This document shows positions 1 through 8,252 of a DNA stretch of 64,000 bases, piece by piece. Every line of letters starts with the position of its first letter. Position 1 is the stretch's first letter. The stretch is from Sedimentibacter sp. MB31-C6. GTDB taxonomy: Bacteria; Bacillota; Clostridia; Tissierellales; Sedimentibacteraceae. The translations under genes and the position numbers were made by a program. The DNA is taken from NCBI RefSeq assembly GCF_035934735.1, contig NZ_CP142396.1, forward strand, positions 1,984,001 to 2,048,000. The letters are read 5' to 3'. The notes beneath the pieces were generated by a model, which did no database searches, was not told the DNA's origin, and was given only the letters and a program-made list of their open reading frames with translations.

Positions 1-1323
1 GACAGTTATTTCTATAATGCAATTTCTGTAGCAAAAAAATTCGGTATTGCAAGAGGAGATGGCAAATTTTTCAACCCTAATAAACATGTTACAGTTGAAG
101 AAGCTATACTATTAATTGAGCGTTCAGCTGCTGTAGCAAATCGAAATGTTACTATATATGATGTTGACTTAAGGGATCTTTTTGATGATGCTGAATTAGA
201 TAATTCAGCAACAAGACAGGATATTGCTTTAATGCTATATTATGTTCTTACTGGTGAGGTATATGACGACGAAAATGAAGAAGAAATAAAGTCAGAAGAT
301 ATAGTTTATGAAGTTGAAGAAAATAACTATATAAATTTTGATTCTGATGATTTTGTTAAAGTGTTTAAAGAAATTAGAAAAGATAAAGGTGAAAGTCTAG
401 AATATGTTAAGTTTGAGCTTCCATCTGTAAGATATGGTAAATTGTATTATGATTATGATGTTGATGAAGATTACAATTCAATGGTTACAGAAAGCACAAG
501 ATATTATGCAGATAATAATGATAAAAAGGAAATTTCTGATGTAACATTTGTTCCTAAGTTAAATTACTTTGGTAGTGTAAAAATAGAATATGAAGCGTAT
601 ACTGATGAAGGTGATTCTTATATTGGGTTAATTATTATTAATGTAGAAGAAGATGAAGATTATTTAAATACTATTAAATACACTACTACAGAAAATACTC
701 CTGTGACATTTGATGAAGATGACTTCGAGGAAATATTTGAAGAAGTAACGGATGAAGATATGGAGTATGTAAAATTTACACTTCCAAGTTATAAAACAGG
801 TACTTTATGGTATGACAATGATAATGATGAAGTAAAAGTTGATAAAAATGAAAAATATGAAGTTGATAAAATAGATGAAATAACTTTTGTTCCATATAAA
901 AATTATTCAGGAACTGTCGTTATAAAATATAAAGCTTATGATGAGGATGATAAAGTATACACTGGTGAGATTAGTATAGAAGTAAAAGACGATTATGTTA
1001 TCGATACTATTGAATTAAAAACAGATGAAGATAAAGAAATTAGTTTTGATTTTGATTATAAATTAGAAAAATCAGTTGAAGAGGATATTTATGATGATTT
1101 TGAATATGTAATATTTGAAATCCCAAAAAGAGAAGATGGTAGAGTATACATTGAATATGATGATGAATATGAATTAGTTGAAGAAGATAAAAAATATAGG
1201 CTATATGATATTGATGAATTGACATTTGTTCCTAAAGATGATGGCGTTGTAAATATAGATTATTTAATATTAGATGATGACAAAGAAGAATATGGGGGTA
1301 CAATTGAAATAACTGTAGAATAA
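1..1323 (+). CDS. SLH-domain surface protein with three acidic Ig/cadherin-like repeats (5' partial)
   Basis: The frame is open from base 1, so the true start lies upstream of the window. The first ~75 residues read like the end of one S-layer homology (SLH) domain plus another partial one (VTVEEAILLIER, then SATRQDIALMLYYVL), the module that binds cell-wall polymers. Then come three tandem modules of roughly 110-120 residues, each carrying EYVxFxxP and later a TFVP motif; the EYV codons start near 400, 763 and 1102, so the period is about 340-363 bases. The modules look like Ig/cadherin-type beta folds and are very rich in Asp and Glu, suggesting Ca2+ binding (inference). The protein should sit on the cell surface. 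Its specific role is unknown. The gene converges on the symporter gene and ends at a palindromic terminator. Confidence 0.8.
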   Translation, partial: DSYFYNAISVAKKFGIARGDGKFFNPNKHVTVEEAILLIERSAAVANRNVTIYDVDLRDLFDDAELDNSATRQDIALMLYYVLTGEVYDDENEEEIKSEDIVYEVEENNYINFDSDDFVKVFKEIRKDKGESLEYVKFELPSVRYGKLYYDYDVDEDYNSMVTESTRYYADNNDKKEISDVTFVPKLNYFGSVKIEYEAYTDEGDSYIGLIIINVEEDEDYLNTIKYTTTENTPVTFDEDDFEEIFEEVTDEDMEYVKFTLPSYKTGTLWYDNDNDEVKVDKNEKYEVDKIDEITFVPYKNYSGTVVIKYKAYDEDDKVYTGEISIEVKDDYVIDTIELKTDEDKEISFDFDYKLEKSVEEDIYDDFEYVIFEIPKREDGRVYIEYDDEYELVEEDKKYRLYDIDELTFVPKDDGVVNIDYLILDDDKEEYGGTIEITVE

Positions 1324-1364
1324 TAATTTGATAGTGAAGGATATAACATCTTATCTTTAAAACA

Positions 1365-1389
1365 ACGGGACGCATAAAATGCGTCCCGT
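1365..1389. repeat. Palindromic repeat copy A, bidirectional terminator
   Basis: An 11-bp perfect stem, ACGGGACGCAT pairing with ATGCGTCCCGT around a 3-base AAA loop, lies between the convergent SLH and symporter genes. The core GGGACGCAT..ATGCGTCCC recurs at 3939-3959 and in variants at five other intergenic places. It probably terminates both genes. Confidence 0.75.
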
Positions 1390-1398
1390 ACAGTATTA

Positions 1399-2748
1399 TT
1401 ATAATTTAGATTTCTCACTTGAGAAAAATTCTTTTGTTAACTTCAAAACAATTCCACTTAATGCTAACAATCCAATTAAGTTAGGAATTGCCATTAAACC
1501 ATTCAATGTGTCTGCCAAAGCCCATATAGGTTCTAGTCCTCCAATAGCTCCAACTACTATAAAAGGAATCCAAACAATTCTATAGAACATTATTGATTTT
1601 GGTCCTACAAGATATTCAAGACATCTTTCGCCGTAGTATTCCCATCCAATTATAGTTGAAAATGCAAATAATGTTACACCAATAGTTACAATGTATCCAC
1701 CGCCAGGTAGAGATGCACCAAAGGCTGTTGTAGTAAGTTCTGCTCCAGATAAACCTGTTTCCCATATGCCAGAAGTTATGATTACTAGAGCCGTAATAGT
1801 ACAAATACATATAGTATCAGCGAAAACCTCAAATACGCCCCAAAGACCTTGACGTACAGGATGGTCAGTTGTTGCTGCAGCATGGGCAATAGGAGCACTA
1901 CCTAAACCGGCTTCATTAGTGAAAACACCACGAGCTACTCCAAATCTAACAGCATTTGCTATTGTAACTCCAGCAAATCCACCAACTGCTGCTTGACCAG
2001 TAAATGCACTTTTAAATATTAATGCGAAAGCTGTAGGAATTGCAGAAGCATTTACTATAATTATTATTAAACCACCTAAAATATAAATTGCAGCCATGAA
2101 AGGAACTAATTTTTCTGTAAAAGCACCAATTCTTTTTATTCCACCGACAATAACAAGTGCAGTTAACACTGCTAGTACAATTCCTGTTATCCATGGATTA
2201 AGGTTGAAAGATGTTTGAAGTGAAGCTGCAACAGAGTTAGATTGTACCATGTTACCTATACCAAAGGCAGCTAGAGCACCGAATACAGCAAATATTACTG
2301 CTAACCAATTCCAACCAAGACCATTTCTAATATAGTACATTGGTCCACCTATAAAACGACCGTCTTCAGTTTTCTCTCTATACTTAATAGCTAGTACAAC
2401 CTCTGCAAATTTAGTAGTCATTCCAAATATTGCAGCTAACCACATCCAGAAGACCGCACCTGGACCACCTGAAGCAATAGCAGTGGCAACACCGGCAATA
2501 TTACCTGTACCAACTGTTGCAGCAAGGGCAGTAGCAACAGCCTGGAACGCAGTAACCTCTCCCTCACCTGTTTGATCCTTTGCAAACATCTTCATAAGAG
2601 TGTTCTTTAGGATGTAACCTAATTTGCGAACCGAGAAAAATCCGGTTCTTAGAGTAAAATAAATACCTGTACCTACGATTAATACTAACATAGGTGGTCC
2701 CCAAACAAAGTTGTTAACAGCTGAGTTGAGTTCCATAATAAAATCCAT
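1399..2748 (-). CDS. Alanine/glycine:cation (Na+) symporter, AGCS/AlsT family
   Basis: A 449-residue integral membrane carrier that imports a small neutral amino acid (alanine or glycine in characterised members) with Na+. Seen: N-terminal NNFVWGPPML, a GTGNIAGVATAIASGGPGA segment and the TNEAGLGSAPIAHAAA segment, all hallmarks of the AGCS family, and about ten hydrophobic helices over the whole length, which is normal for the family. The ATG has GGAGG seven bases upstream. A promoter on this strand fits at 2914-2942, leaving a leader of about 160 bases without a recognisable riboswitch. It is a single-gene unit, convergent with the SLH gene. Substrate is from family knowledge, not from the sequence. 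Confidence 0.93.
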   Translation of the reverse strand: MDFIMELNSAVNNFVWGPPMLVLIVGTGIYFTLRTGFFSVRKLGYILKNTLMKMFAKDQTGEGEVTAFQAVATALAATVGTGNIAGVATAIASGGPGAVFWMWLAAIFGMTTKFAEVVLAIKYREKTEDGRFIGGPMYYIRNGLGWNWLAVIFAVFGALAAFGIGNMVQSNSVAASLQTSFNLNPWITGIVLAVLTALVIVGGIKRIGAFTEKLVPFMAAIYILGGLIIIIVNASAIPTAFALIFKSAFTGQAAVGGFAGVTIANAVRFGVARGVFTNEAGLGSAPIAHAAATTDHPVRQGLWGVFEVFADTICICTITALVIITSGIWETGLSGAELTTTAFGASLPGGGYIVTIGVTLFAFSTIIGWEYYGERCLEYLVGPKSIMFYRIVWIPFIVVGAIGGLEPIWALADTLNGLMAIPNLIGLLALSGIVLKLTKEFFSSEKSKL

Positions 2749-3316
2749 ATAATACCTCCATTTTCTTTTTTCCTAAACAACTTAGTAGTTATCTAGTTAT
2801 TTATGTTAACCAAATACTTAATATAAAATTTATTAAAATATAAGTTAGATGAGATCAAGTATTTAGTGCACATATTAAAAAATATAATTACAGTTTTATG
2901 ATAACGTTATTTTATTATAGCATAACTAGAAAATATTTTCAATAAAAAATAAATGACATAAACTTCATAAACATAAGTTTTTTTAAATATTATTATCATA
3001 GAAAGATACGATATAAAGAAATAGTCATATAAATTAAGTGTTATTTACATTTTTTTAATAAAATAATTTAAATGTTGTATTTGCAACAAAATACAATACT
3101 ACATTTTTCAACAATATTACAGAAAAAATGCATTATAAACAGCTTTAAATTAAAAAAATGTCGAAATTTGTTATTTTATTTTCAATATTTATACACTGTA
3201 TACAGTTCTATATATGCTATCTAATGTTATACGATTTGATATTATAACAAATATGTTTAAAATATTATTTTAAGGGTATTTATATTATATAAGTTTTTAA
3301 CATATAGGAGGGAAGA
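2749..3316. other. 568-bp AT-rich intergenic region with two outward promoters' territory
   Basis: No coding frame with a ribosome binding site was seen. It holds the symporter promoter (2914-2942), a 10-bp palindrome ATAACGTTAT at 2901-2910 about where that transcript would start, an imperfect hairpin at 3075-3096 and a 12-bp palindrome ACTGTATACAGT at 3195-3206 upstream of the peroxidase gene. The palindromes could be operators; nothing else supports that. Confidence 0.5.
2914..2942 (-). promoter_or_regulatory. Sigma-A type promoter of the symporter gene
   Basis: Read on the minus strand: TTGAAA (2942-2937), a 17-base spacer, then TATAAT (2919-2914). This is close to the vegetative consensus with ideal spacing. 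Confidence 0.6.
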
Positions 3317-3901
3317 ATGAAAATTTATGATTTTGTAGTAAAAGATGCTAAGGGTAAAGATGTATCCTTATCAGAATATAAAGAAAAAGTTTTGCTTGTA
3401 ATAAACGGAGCAACAGGTTGTGGCTTTACACCACAATACGACGGACTTCAGGGCCTTTATGAAAAATATAAATCTAAAGGATTTGAAATCTTGGATTTTC
3501 CAAGCAACCAGTTTTTAGAGCAAGCACCAGGAACTAATGAGGAAATAGTAGGATTTTGTAAATTGAATTTTGGTGTGGGTTTTAAACAATTTTCTAAAGT
3601 TAATGTTAATGGGGAAAAAGAAGCACCTTTATATAATTACTTAAAGACTACGGCAGAAGAATTTAGAAATGAAGATACACTTGATTTCTATAAAAAGGTA
3701 AATGAATATACACCTGATATTAAGAATAATGATATTAGATGGAATTTTACTAAGTTTCTCATTGATAAAAAAGGAAATGTTGTTGGCCGATTTGCACCTA
3801 ACATTACACCTGAAGAAATTGAACAATATATTTCAAAATTAACTGAGAATGAAAATGTTGAAATTGTATGTCATTCAGATTTTTCTGATGGATGTATATA
3901 A
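3317..3901 (+). CDS. Glutathione-peroxidase family thiol peroxidase (thioredoxin-dependent type)
   Basis: A 194-residue cytoplasmic peroxidase expected to reduce hydroperoxides. The peroxidatic cysteine is C35 in NGATGCGFTPQYDGLQ (Cys, not selenocysteine), followed by the NQF and RWNFTKFLID motifs that supply the Gln, Trp and Asn of the active site. C81 (GFCKLNFGV) aligns with the resolving cysteine of thioredoxin-dependent plant/bacterial GPx, so thioredoxin rather than glutathione is the likely reductant (inference). The middle FPCNQF cysteine of many homologues is Ser here. A ~20-residue insert precedes RWNF, and a short Cys-containing tail extends the C terminus. ATG is preceded by ATAGGAGGGAAGA. 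The gene is monocistronic and ends before palindromic repeat copy B. Confidence 0.9.
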   Translation: MKIYDFVVKDAKGKDVSLSEYKEKVLLVINGATGCGFTPQYDGLQGLYEKYKSKGFEILDFPSNQFLEQAPGTNEEIVGFCKLNFGVGFKQFSKVNVNGEKEAPLYNYLKTTAEEFRNEDTLDFYKKVNEYTPDIKNNDIRWNFTKFLIDKKGNVVGRFAPNITPEEIEQYISKLTENENVEIVCHSDFSDGCI

Positions 3902-3909
3902 TTTAGCAT

Positions 3910-3962
3910 TGTAGGGTATGTATTGTATGCATACCAAGGGACGCATACAATGCGTCCCTACA
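3910..3962. repeat. Palindromic repeat copy B (two hairpins, TGTAGGG/CCCTACA ends)
   Basis: Two adjacent hairpins: GGTATG..CATACC (3914-3934) and GGGACGCAT..ATGCGTCCC (3939-3959). The whole unit begins TGTAGGG and ends CCCTACA, so its outermost bases also form an inverted repeat, as in a miniature transposable element. It sits between the stop codons of two convergent genes and probably serves as their terminator. Confidence 0.75.
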
Positions 3963-3970
3963 GTGTGATA

Positions 3971-4255
3971 CTATTTTTTATCTTCTAAATACAAATCATC
4001 AAATTCAGGGTGGTTTTCAAACCAATCTATTGCATATGAACAAGTAGCATATGCTTTTTTGTTGGTTTTTTTTAGTTCATTAACTAAAGCAGTAATTAGC
4101 TTATTTGCCACGCCCTGGCCGCGGAGTGATGTGTCAACATAAGTATGGTTAATATTAACCTCATTTTTAGAGATGGAAGGAAATGTTATTTCAGCAATAC
4201 ACTTTCCATCGCTAGATTCAAGATAAATTCTATTTTCCTCATATTTAAAATCCAT
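3971..4255 (-). CDS. Small GNAT-like N-acetyltransferase domain protein (YjdJ type)
   Basis: A 94-residue protein equal to a minimal, stand-alone GNAT fold of the YjdJ/YidJ type. Seen: a beta-rich start ending INHTYVDTSLRGQGVANKL, where RGQGVA is the acetyl-CoA pyrophosphate loop, then CSYAIDWFENHPEF, the conserved tail of this small family. The start is placed at ATG 4255 because GAAAGGAG ends eight bases upstream; a longer in-frame reading from TTG at 4273 would overlap that ribosome binding site. The acetyl acceptor is unknown. Convergent with the peroxidase gene across repeat copy B. Confidence 0.85.
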   Translation of the reverse strand: MDFKYEENRIYLESSDGKCIAEITFPSISKNEVNINHTYVDTSLRGQGVANKLITALVNELKKTNKKAYATCSYAIDWFENHPEFDDLYLEDKK

Positions 4256-4390
4256 TTTAAAAACTCCTTTCAATTAATTTACTTATCAATATTAGTTAGA
4301 TTACACATAATTATTATATTTCTTTTCTTATGAACTCATGCAATTTAAACGATACAACATTATTTGAGTAATGTCAATTAGTAAAAAAAA

Positions 4391-4424
4391 AATAATTTAT
4401 GTAACATATGTTACATAAATTATT
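4391..4424. promoter_or_regulatory. 34-bp perfect palindrome, probable Crp/Fnr-family operator of hcp
   Basis: The halves are exact reverse complements; the core reads TGTAACATATGTTACA. The centre is 4407.5. A -10-like TATCAT lies at 4437-4442, which would place the transcription start near 4449 and the palindrome centre at about -41.5, the position used by Crp/Fnr proteins that activate by touching polymerase (class II). No good -35 is present, as expected for an activated promoter. Clostridial hcp genes are commonly controlled by Crp/Fnr-family regulators; which one acts here is not visible. Confidence 0.65.
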
Positions 4425-4486
4425 GTAATTCTCATTTATCATTTAACTATAGCAATTAAGAAAATTAAATTTATGGAGGAATTATA

Positions 4487-6124
4487 ATGGAAAATGCAAT
4501 GTTTTGTTATCAATGTCAGGAAACAGCAGGTTGTACTGGATGTACAAAAGTTGGTGTATGTGGAAAACCAGCAGAAGTTGCAAGAATGCAGGATTTGTTA
4601 ATTTATACAACCAAAGGATTATCAGAGATAACTACTAGATTAAGAGCTGAAGGCAAGGAAGTAGAAGCAGATATTAATCATTTAGTAACACTAAACTTAT
4701 TCACTACAATAACAAATGCAAATTTTGACAATAATGTATTTTATGACAGAGTTAATATGACTTTAAATGTAAAAAGAGATTTATTAACTAAATTAGATAA
4801 TAAAGAAAATTTAAGTGAGGCAGCATTATGGGATTCAGAAAATGATACTGAATTTGATAAAAAAGCTAGAACAGTTGGCGTTTTAGCTACAGAAAATGAA
4901 GATATCAGAAGTTTAAGAGAACTAATAACATATGGACTTAAAGGAATGGCTGCTTATATGAAGCATGCTAATGCATTAGGATATGATGAGGAGAATGTAA
5001 ATACTTTTATGCAAAGTACTCTTGCTAAGTTATTGGATGAATCTATATCAGTTGATGCTTTAATAGGTTTAACTTTAGAAACTGGTAAGTTTGGTGTTGA
5101 TGGAATGGCTTTATTAGACAAAGCGAACACTAGCACTTATGGCAATCCTGAAATAACAAAAGTAAACATAGGCGTTGGGAAAAACCCTGGTATATTAATT
5201 TCAGGTCATGATTTAAAGGACTTAGAGGCACTTCTTGAACAAACAAAAGGAACAGGAATAGATGTTTATACACATGGAGAAATGTTACCAGCACACTATT
5301 ACCCAGAATTTAAGCAATATGATAATTTTGTTGGTAATTATGGTAATGCATGGTGGAAACAAAAGGAAGAATTTGAAAGTTTTAATGGACCAATATTAAT
5401 GACAACTAATTGTATTGTACCACCTAAGGACAGTTATAAAGATAAATTGTTTACTACAGGTTCAGCAGGATATCCAGGATGCAAACATATAGCAGGTGAA
5501 AGCGGAGATAAAAAAGACTTTACTGAAATAATTGAACTTGCTAAAAAATGTCAAGCTCCAACAGAAATTGAAACGGGTGAAATAGTAGGTGGTTTTGCTC
5601 ATGAACAAGTATTTGCTTTGGCTGATAAGGTTGTAGATGCCGTTAAGTCAGGTGCAATAAAGAAATTCTTTGTAATGGCTGGTTGCGATGGTAGAGCAAA
5701 ATCAAGAAATTATTATACAGAATTTGCAAAAGCTTTACCAAAAGATGCGGTTATTTTAACTGCAGGTTGTGCAAAATATAAATATAATAAATTGGATTTA
5801 GGTGATATTGGGGGAATTCCAAGAGTATTAGATGCTGGTCAATGTAACGATTCATACTCATTAGTTTTAATAGCTTTGAAATTGAAAGAGATATTCGAAT
5901 TACAAGATGTTAATGAATTACCTATAGCATATAATATAGCTTGGTATGAACAAAAAGCTGTTATTGTATTGTTATCACTATTATATCTTGGAGTAAAGAA
6001 TATCCATTTAGGACCAACATTACCAGCCTTCTTATCACCAAATGTTGCCAATGTATTAGTAGAAAACTTTGGGATATCAGGAATTGGTACTGTAGAAGAT
6101 GATTTAAAAATATTCTTAGGATAA
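4487..6124 (+). CDS. hcp: Hybrid-cluster protein / hydroxylamine reductase
   Basis: A 545-residue Hcp, full length for the family, a cytoplasmic Fe-S protein that reduces nitric oxide or hydroxylamine during nitrosative stress. N-terminal [21 protein letters not shown] supplies the cysteines of the first cluster. The hybrid cluster region shows the [26 protein letters not shown] and AGCAKYKYN motifs that carry its Cys ligands, and the end has [14 protein letters not shown]-like sequence. ATG lies behind TTATGGAGG. It is the first gene of a stress block and is separated from the next gene, its usual small partner, by palindromic repeat copy C. Likely regulated through the 34-bp palindrome upstream. 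Confidence 0.97.
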   Translation: MENAMFCYQCQETAGCTGCTKVGVCGKPAEVARMQDLLIYTTKGLSEITTRLRAEGKEVEADINHLVTLNLFTTITNANFDNNVFYDRVNMTLNVKRDLLTKLDNKENLSEAALWDSENDTEFDKKARTVGVLATENEDIRSLRELITYGLKGMAAYMKHANALGYDEENVNTFMQSTLAKLLDESISVDALIGLTLETGKFGVDGMALLDKANTSTYGNPEITKVNIGVGKNPGILISGHDLKDLEALLEQTKGTGIDVYTHGEMLPAHYYPEFKQYDNFVGNYGNAWWKQKEEFESFNGPILMTTNCIVPPKDSYKDKLFTTGSAGYPGCKHIAGESGDKKDFTEIIELAKKCQAPTEIETGEIVGGFAHEQVFALADKVVDAVKSGAIKKFFVMAGCDGRAKSRNYYTEFAKALPKDAVILTAGCAKYKYNKLDLGDIGGIPRVLDAGQCNDSYSLVLIALKLKEIFELQDVNELPIAYNIAWYEQKAVIVLLSLLYLGVKNIHLGPTLPAFLSPNVANVLVENFGISGIGTVEDDLKIFLG

Positions 6125-6183
6125 TGTAGGAAACGCATTGTATGCGTACCGAATCAATGTATGGGACGATTATAAGCGCCCCG
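6125..6183. repeat. Palindromic repeat copy C (degenerate)
   Basis: Begins TGTAGG and contains ACGCATTGTATGCGT and a decayed second arm (GGGACG..AGCGCCCC). It lies between hcp and the DUF1858 gene with only ~70 bases between them, so it splits what is normally a tight pair. Hairpin strength is weaker than in other copies, so partial read-through is plausible. Confidence 0.6.
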
Positions 6184-6202
6184 AAAAAAGGAGTTGAAAA
6201 AA

Positions 6203-6409
6203 ATGAAAGAAATAACTAAAGACATGGTAATCGGAGAAGTATTGCAAATTGATAGAGGATTAGCTGAAATTTTAATGAAGGCTGGAATGCATTGTTTAGG
6301 ATGTCCATCTTCACAAATGGAAACTATTGAAGAAGCTGCAATGGTACATGGATTTAAAGCAGATGATTTAATTGCAGAGTTGAATAAATATCTGAAATCT
6401 GCTGAATAA
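6203..6409 (+). CDS. Hybrid-cluster-protein-associated redox disulfide protein (DUF1858)
   Basis: A 68-residue DUF1858 domain protein of the type found next to hcp genes. Seen: ITKDMVIGEVLQIDRGLAEIL, then MHCLGCPSS with the CxxC pair, then a short helix. The family is a small helical fold proposed to hold a redox disulfide; direct function is not established. The ATG at 6203 is preferred because AAAAAGGAG lies nine bases upstream, whereas the in-frame TTG at 6194 abuts that site. Probably part of the hcp transcript despite the intervening repeat. Confidence 0.88.
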   Translation: MKEITKDMVIGEVLQIDRGLAEILMKAGMHCLGCPSSQMETIEEAAMVHGFKADDLIAELNKYLKSAE

Positions 6410-6491
6410 GACTGCGCATGTCTAACTCCATTTTATGCGACAAAGGAGCGAATAAATTAGTGAATGAGACTGCGTAATATTGATATAATAT

Positions 6492-6520
6492 AAATGAGCA
6501 TGAGAAATTCATGCTCATTT
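6492..6520 (+). terminator. Perfect 12-bp stem-loop upstream of the Cys/His gene
   Basis: AAATGAGCATGA and TCATGCTCATTT pair around a 5-base loop. The run of U after it is interrupted (TTTTATAAAA), so it may be a partial terminator or an mRNA processing hairpin. It ends 31 bases before the start of the next gene. Confidence 0.5.
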
Positions 6521-6550
6521 TATAAAAAGACATTTAATAATGGAGGTAAT

Positions 6551-7162
6551 ATGAGCGCATTTTTAGGACCAATACATTTTTGGTTATACAATAAAATCAA
6601 AATACAAAATGATATAGTAGAAGATATTATAAGTTTAGCAGAAAGTGAAAACTTAAATGAAGATTTAAGAAATAATTTATATGAACAATTCGGTGATGGA
6701 AATTTGAAACCTTTAGAAGAGGTTATAGATGTTACAAATATACATGGTTGGTTGCAAGAGAGGGTTTCACAGGTTGAATATAAATTAGCTTATGTAGTTA
6801 CAGAGATGCTTAATAAAAAACCGGAAATGATTGAAAAACTTAAAATATTGTTTAAAAATATGGCGACGAGGGTAACTAATATAAATCAAGAAACTAGTTT
6901 AAATGATGCATTTAAAGCTATTAATGATATATTATTAGATGGAATGCCATGCGATCATGCTAATGTTGTTTTAAAACAACAAGATGATGAAATAATATGG
7001 AAAAGAAATGTATGCGTTCATCATGAATATTGGGACGCTGCAGAAGGAGACGTAGCAAATTATTATAAACTAAGAGAAGAATTTGTTAAAGGCTTGTTAA
7101 GTAATAGTAATATTAATTATGAAAAACTAGATGATGTAACAAGTAAAATATCGAGGAGATAA
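6551..7162 (+). CDS. Unknown Cys/His-rich protein in the NO/O2-stress block
   Basis: A 203-residue cytoplasmic protein that I cannot assign to a named family. Start is ATG 6551 behind AATGGAGGTAAT; a longer frame from 6494 would run through the hairpin and is rejected. The first half is mostly helical (FLGPIHFWLYNKI, then long amphipathic stretches around residues 50-120). The second half carries C134, H136, C155, H157 and H158 (PCDHANVVL and NVCVHHEYW), a spacing suggestive of a metal or haem site. The stop codon is two bases before the hemerythrin start, so the two are translationally coupled. Context points to a role in sensing or handling NO or oxygen; that is inference. Confidence 0.75.
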   Translation: MSAFLGPIHFWLYNKIKIQNDIVEDIISLAESENLNEDLRNNLYEQFGDGNLKPLEEVIDVTNIHGWLQERVSQVEYKLAYVVTEMLNKKPEMIEKLKILFKNMATRVTNINQETSLNDAFKAINDILLDGMPCDHANVVLKQQDDEIIWKRNVCVHHEYWDAAEGDVANYYKLREEFVKGLLSNSNINYEKLDDVTSKISRR

Positions 7163-7164
7163 AC

Positions 7165-7722
7165 ATGAATAGCATTGAGTTAATGGTTAAAGAACATGAA
7201 AATATCAGTCGTATGTTAAAAGTCGTTCGTAAAGCTTGTTATGGAATTTTAAAAGGTGATGAAATAAATTACGATGACTTCTATAAGATAATTGAGTTTA
7301 TAAAAAAATATGCCGATGATCATCATCATGGAAAGGAAGAAAAATTTCTATTCAAGAAGATGCAATCAAACTTAGGAAGAATAGGAGAAAATTTAATTAC
7401 ACATGGAATGCTTGTAGAGCATGATTACGGTAGAATGCATATGAGTGAATTAATAGATGCATTGAACAGGGTTAAAAGTGGAGATGAAGAAAGTAAACTT
7501 GATGTAATAAGTTATGCAGTTGGATATACTAATCTTTTAACCAGACATATTGAAAAAGAAAATGTTGCAGTTTATAAATATGGAGAAAATAATCTCTCAA
7601 AAGAAATTATTGATGAAATAAATAGAGAAACTGCAAATTTTGAAAAAGAAGCAGAAGAAAAGGGCATACAAAAATACTATTTGGATATTTTAACAAATTT
7701 AGAAAAGAAATATCTTTCTTAA
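7165..7722 (+). CDS. Hemerythrin HHE cation-binding domain protein
   Basis: A 185-residue four-helix HHE/hemerythrin-like protein. Candidate di-iron ligands follow the family pattern: H11 (VKEHENI), H53-H55 and E59 (DDHHHGKEEKFLF), H80 and H86 (ITHGMLVEHDYGRM), H128 and E132 (TRHIEKEN). Such proteins bind O2 or NO, or donate iron for Fe-S repair (as proposed for YtfE/ScdA); this one lacks their N-terminal ScdA domain. Start ATG 7165 with CGAGGAGATAAAC upstream, overlapping the end of the preceding gene, so the two form an operon. A useful partner for Hcp and the flavodiiron protein nearby. Confidence 0.92.
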   Translation: MNSIELMVKEHENISRMLKVVRKACYGILKGDEINYDDFYKIIEFIKKYADDHHHGKEEKFLFKKMQSNLGRIGENLITHGMLVEHDYGRMHMSELIDALNRVKSGDEESKLDVISYAVGYTNLLTRHIEKENVAVYKYGENNLSKEIIDEINRETANFEKEAEEKGIQKYYLDILTNLEKKYLS

Positions 7723-7772
7723 AATAATTTTATATATATTGCAAATACTATATAAAAAATATGGAGGAAATA

Positions 7773-8117
7773 ATGAATTTTAGAAATGTAGAAGGAAGTA
7801 TAGTATTTAATAATAATCAATTCACAAAAAGGATATTATTTAATGATGATGAAGTATTAAGTTTTGTATTGAACTTTAAACCAGGTCAAACACTATCAAC
7901 TCATAAACATGAAAATTCGGCAGTATCATTTATAGTACTTCAAGGAAAAGGTGAAGTGCAGGTAAATGATGAAGTTCAAAGAATCCAAAAAGGTTCAGTA
8001 GTACTTGCAAAAGGAAAAGATGAATTTGGTATACCAAAAGTAGAAGAGGATTTGTCTATTTTTGTAACAGTTACTCCTAAGCCAAATAACACTAAATTTT
8101 CACAAGAAATAGGATGA
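7773..8117 (+). CDS. Small single-domain cupin protein
   Basis: A 114-residue beta-barrel protein of the cupin fold. Cupin motif 1 is visible as PGQTLSTHKHENSAVSFIVLQGKGEVQ (two His and a Glu-like pattern cut short here by writing limits), and motif 2 as GSVVLAKGKDEFGI, which lacks the usual His. The metal site may therefore be incomplete. The start is ATG 7773 because GGAGG lies just before it; the ATG at 7761 precedes the ribosome binding site. Located 50 bases after the hemerythrin gene and probably co-transcribed. Ligand or reaction unknown. Confidence 0.8.
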   Translation: MNFRNVEGSIVFNNNQFTKRILFNDDEVLSFVLNFKPGQTLSTHKHENSAVSFIVLQGKGEVQVNDEVQRIQKGSVVLAKGKDEFGIPKVEEDLSIFVTVTPKPNNTKFSQEIG

Positions 8118-8122
8118 AATCA

Positions 8123-8173
8123 AGCTCATTTTATAAGATAGGCTTAGCCTGAGCATATCTTAAAAGATGAGCT
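8123..8173 (+). terminator. Long imperfect hairpin after the cupin gene
   Basis: Arms of 18 bases (AGCTCATTTTATAAGATA with TATCTTAAAAGATGAGCT) pair with two mismatches around a GC-richer loop containing GGCTTAGCC. Followed by AATTTTA. Likely ends the hcp-hemerythrin-cupin transcript. Confidence 0.55.
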
Positions 8174-8252
8174 AATTTTACATAGCTATATGCTTTAAGA
8201 TAAAATATTGTAATGAACAATACAGAAAAAAATAAATAAAGGAGGAATATCT

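Noticed and set aside
2749-2907. Glycine riboswitch in the symporter leader
   Set aside because: The leader is almost all A/T and lacks the paired GG-rich aptamer pattern.
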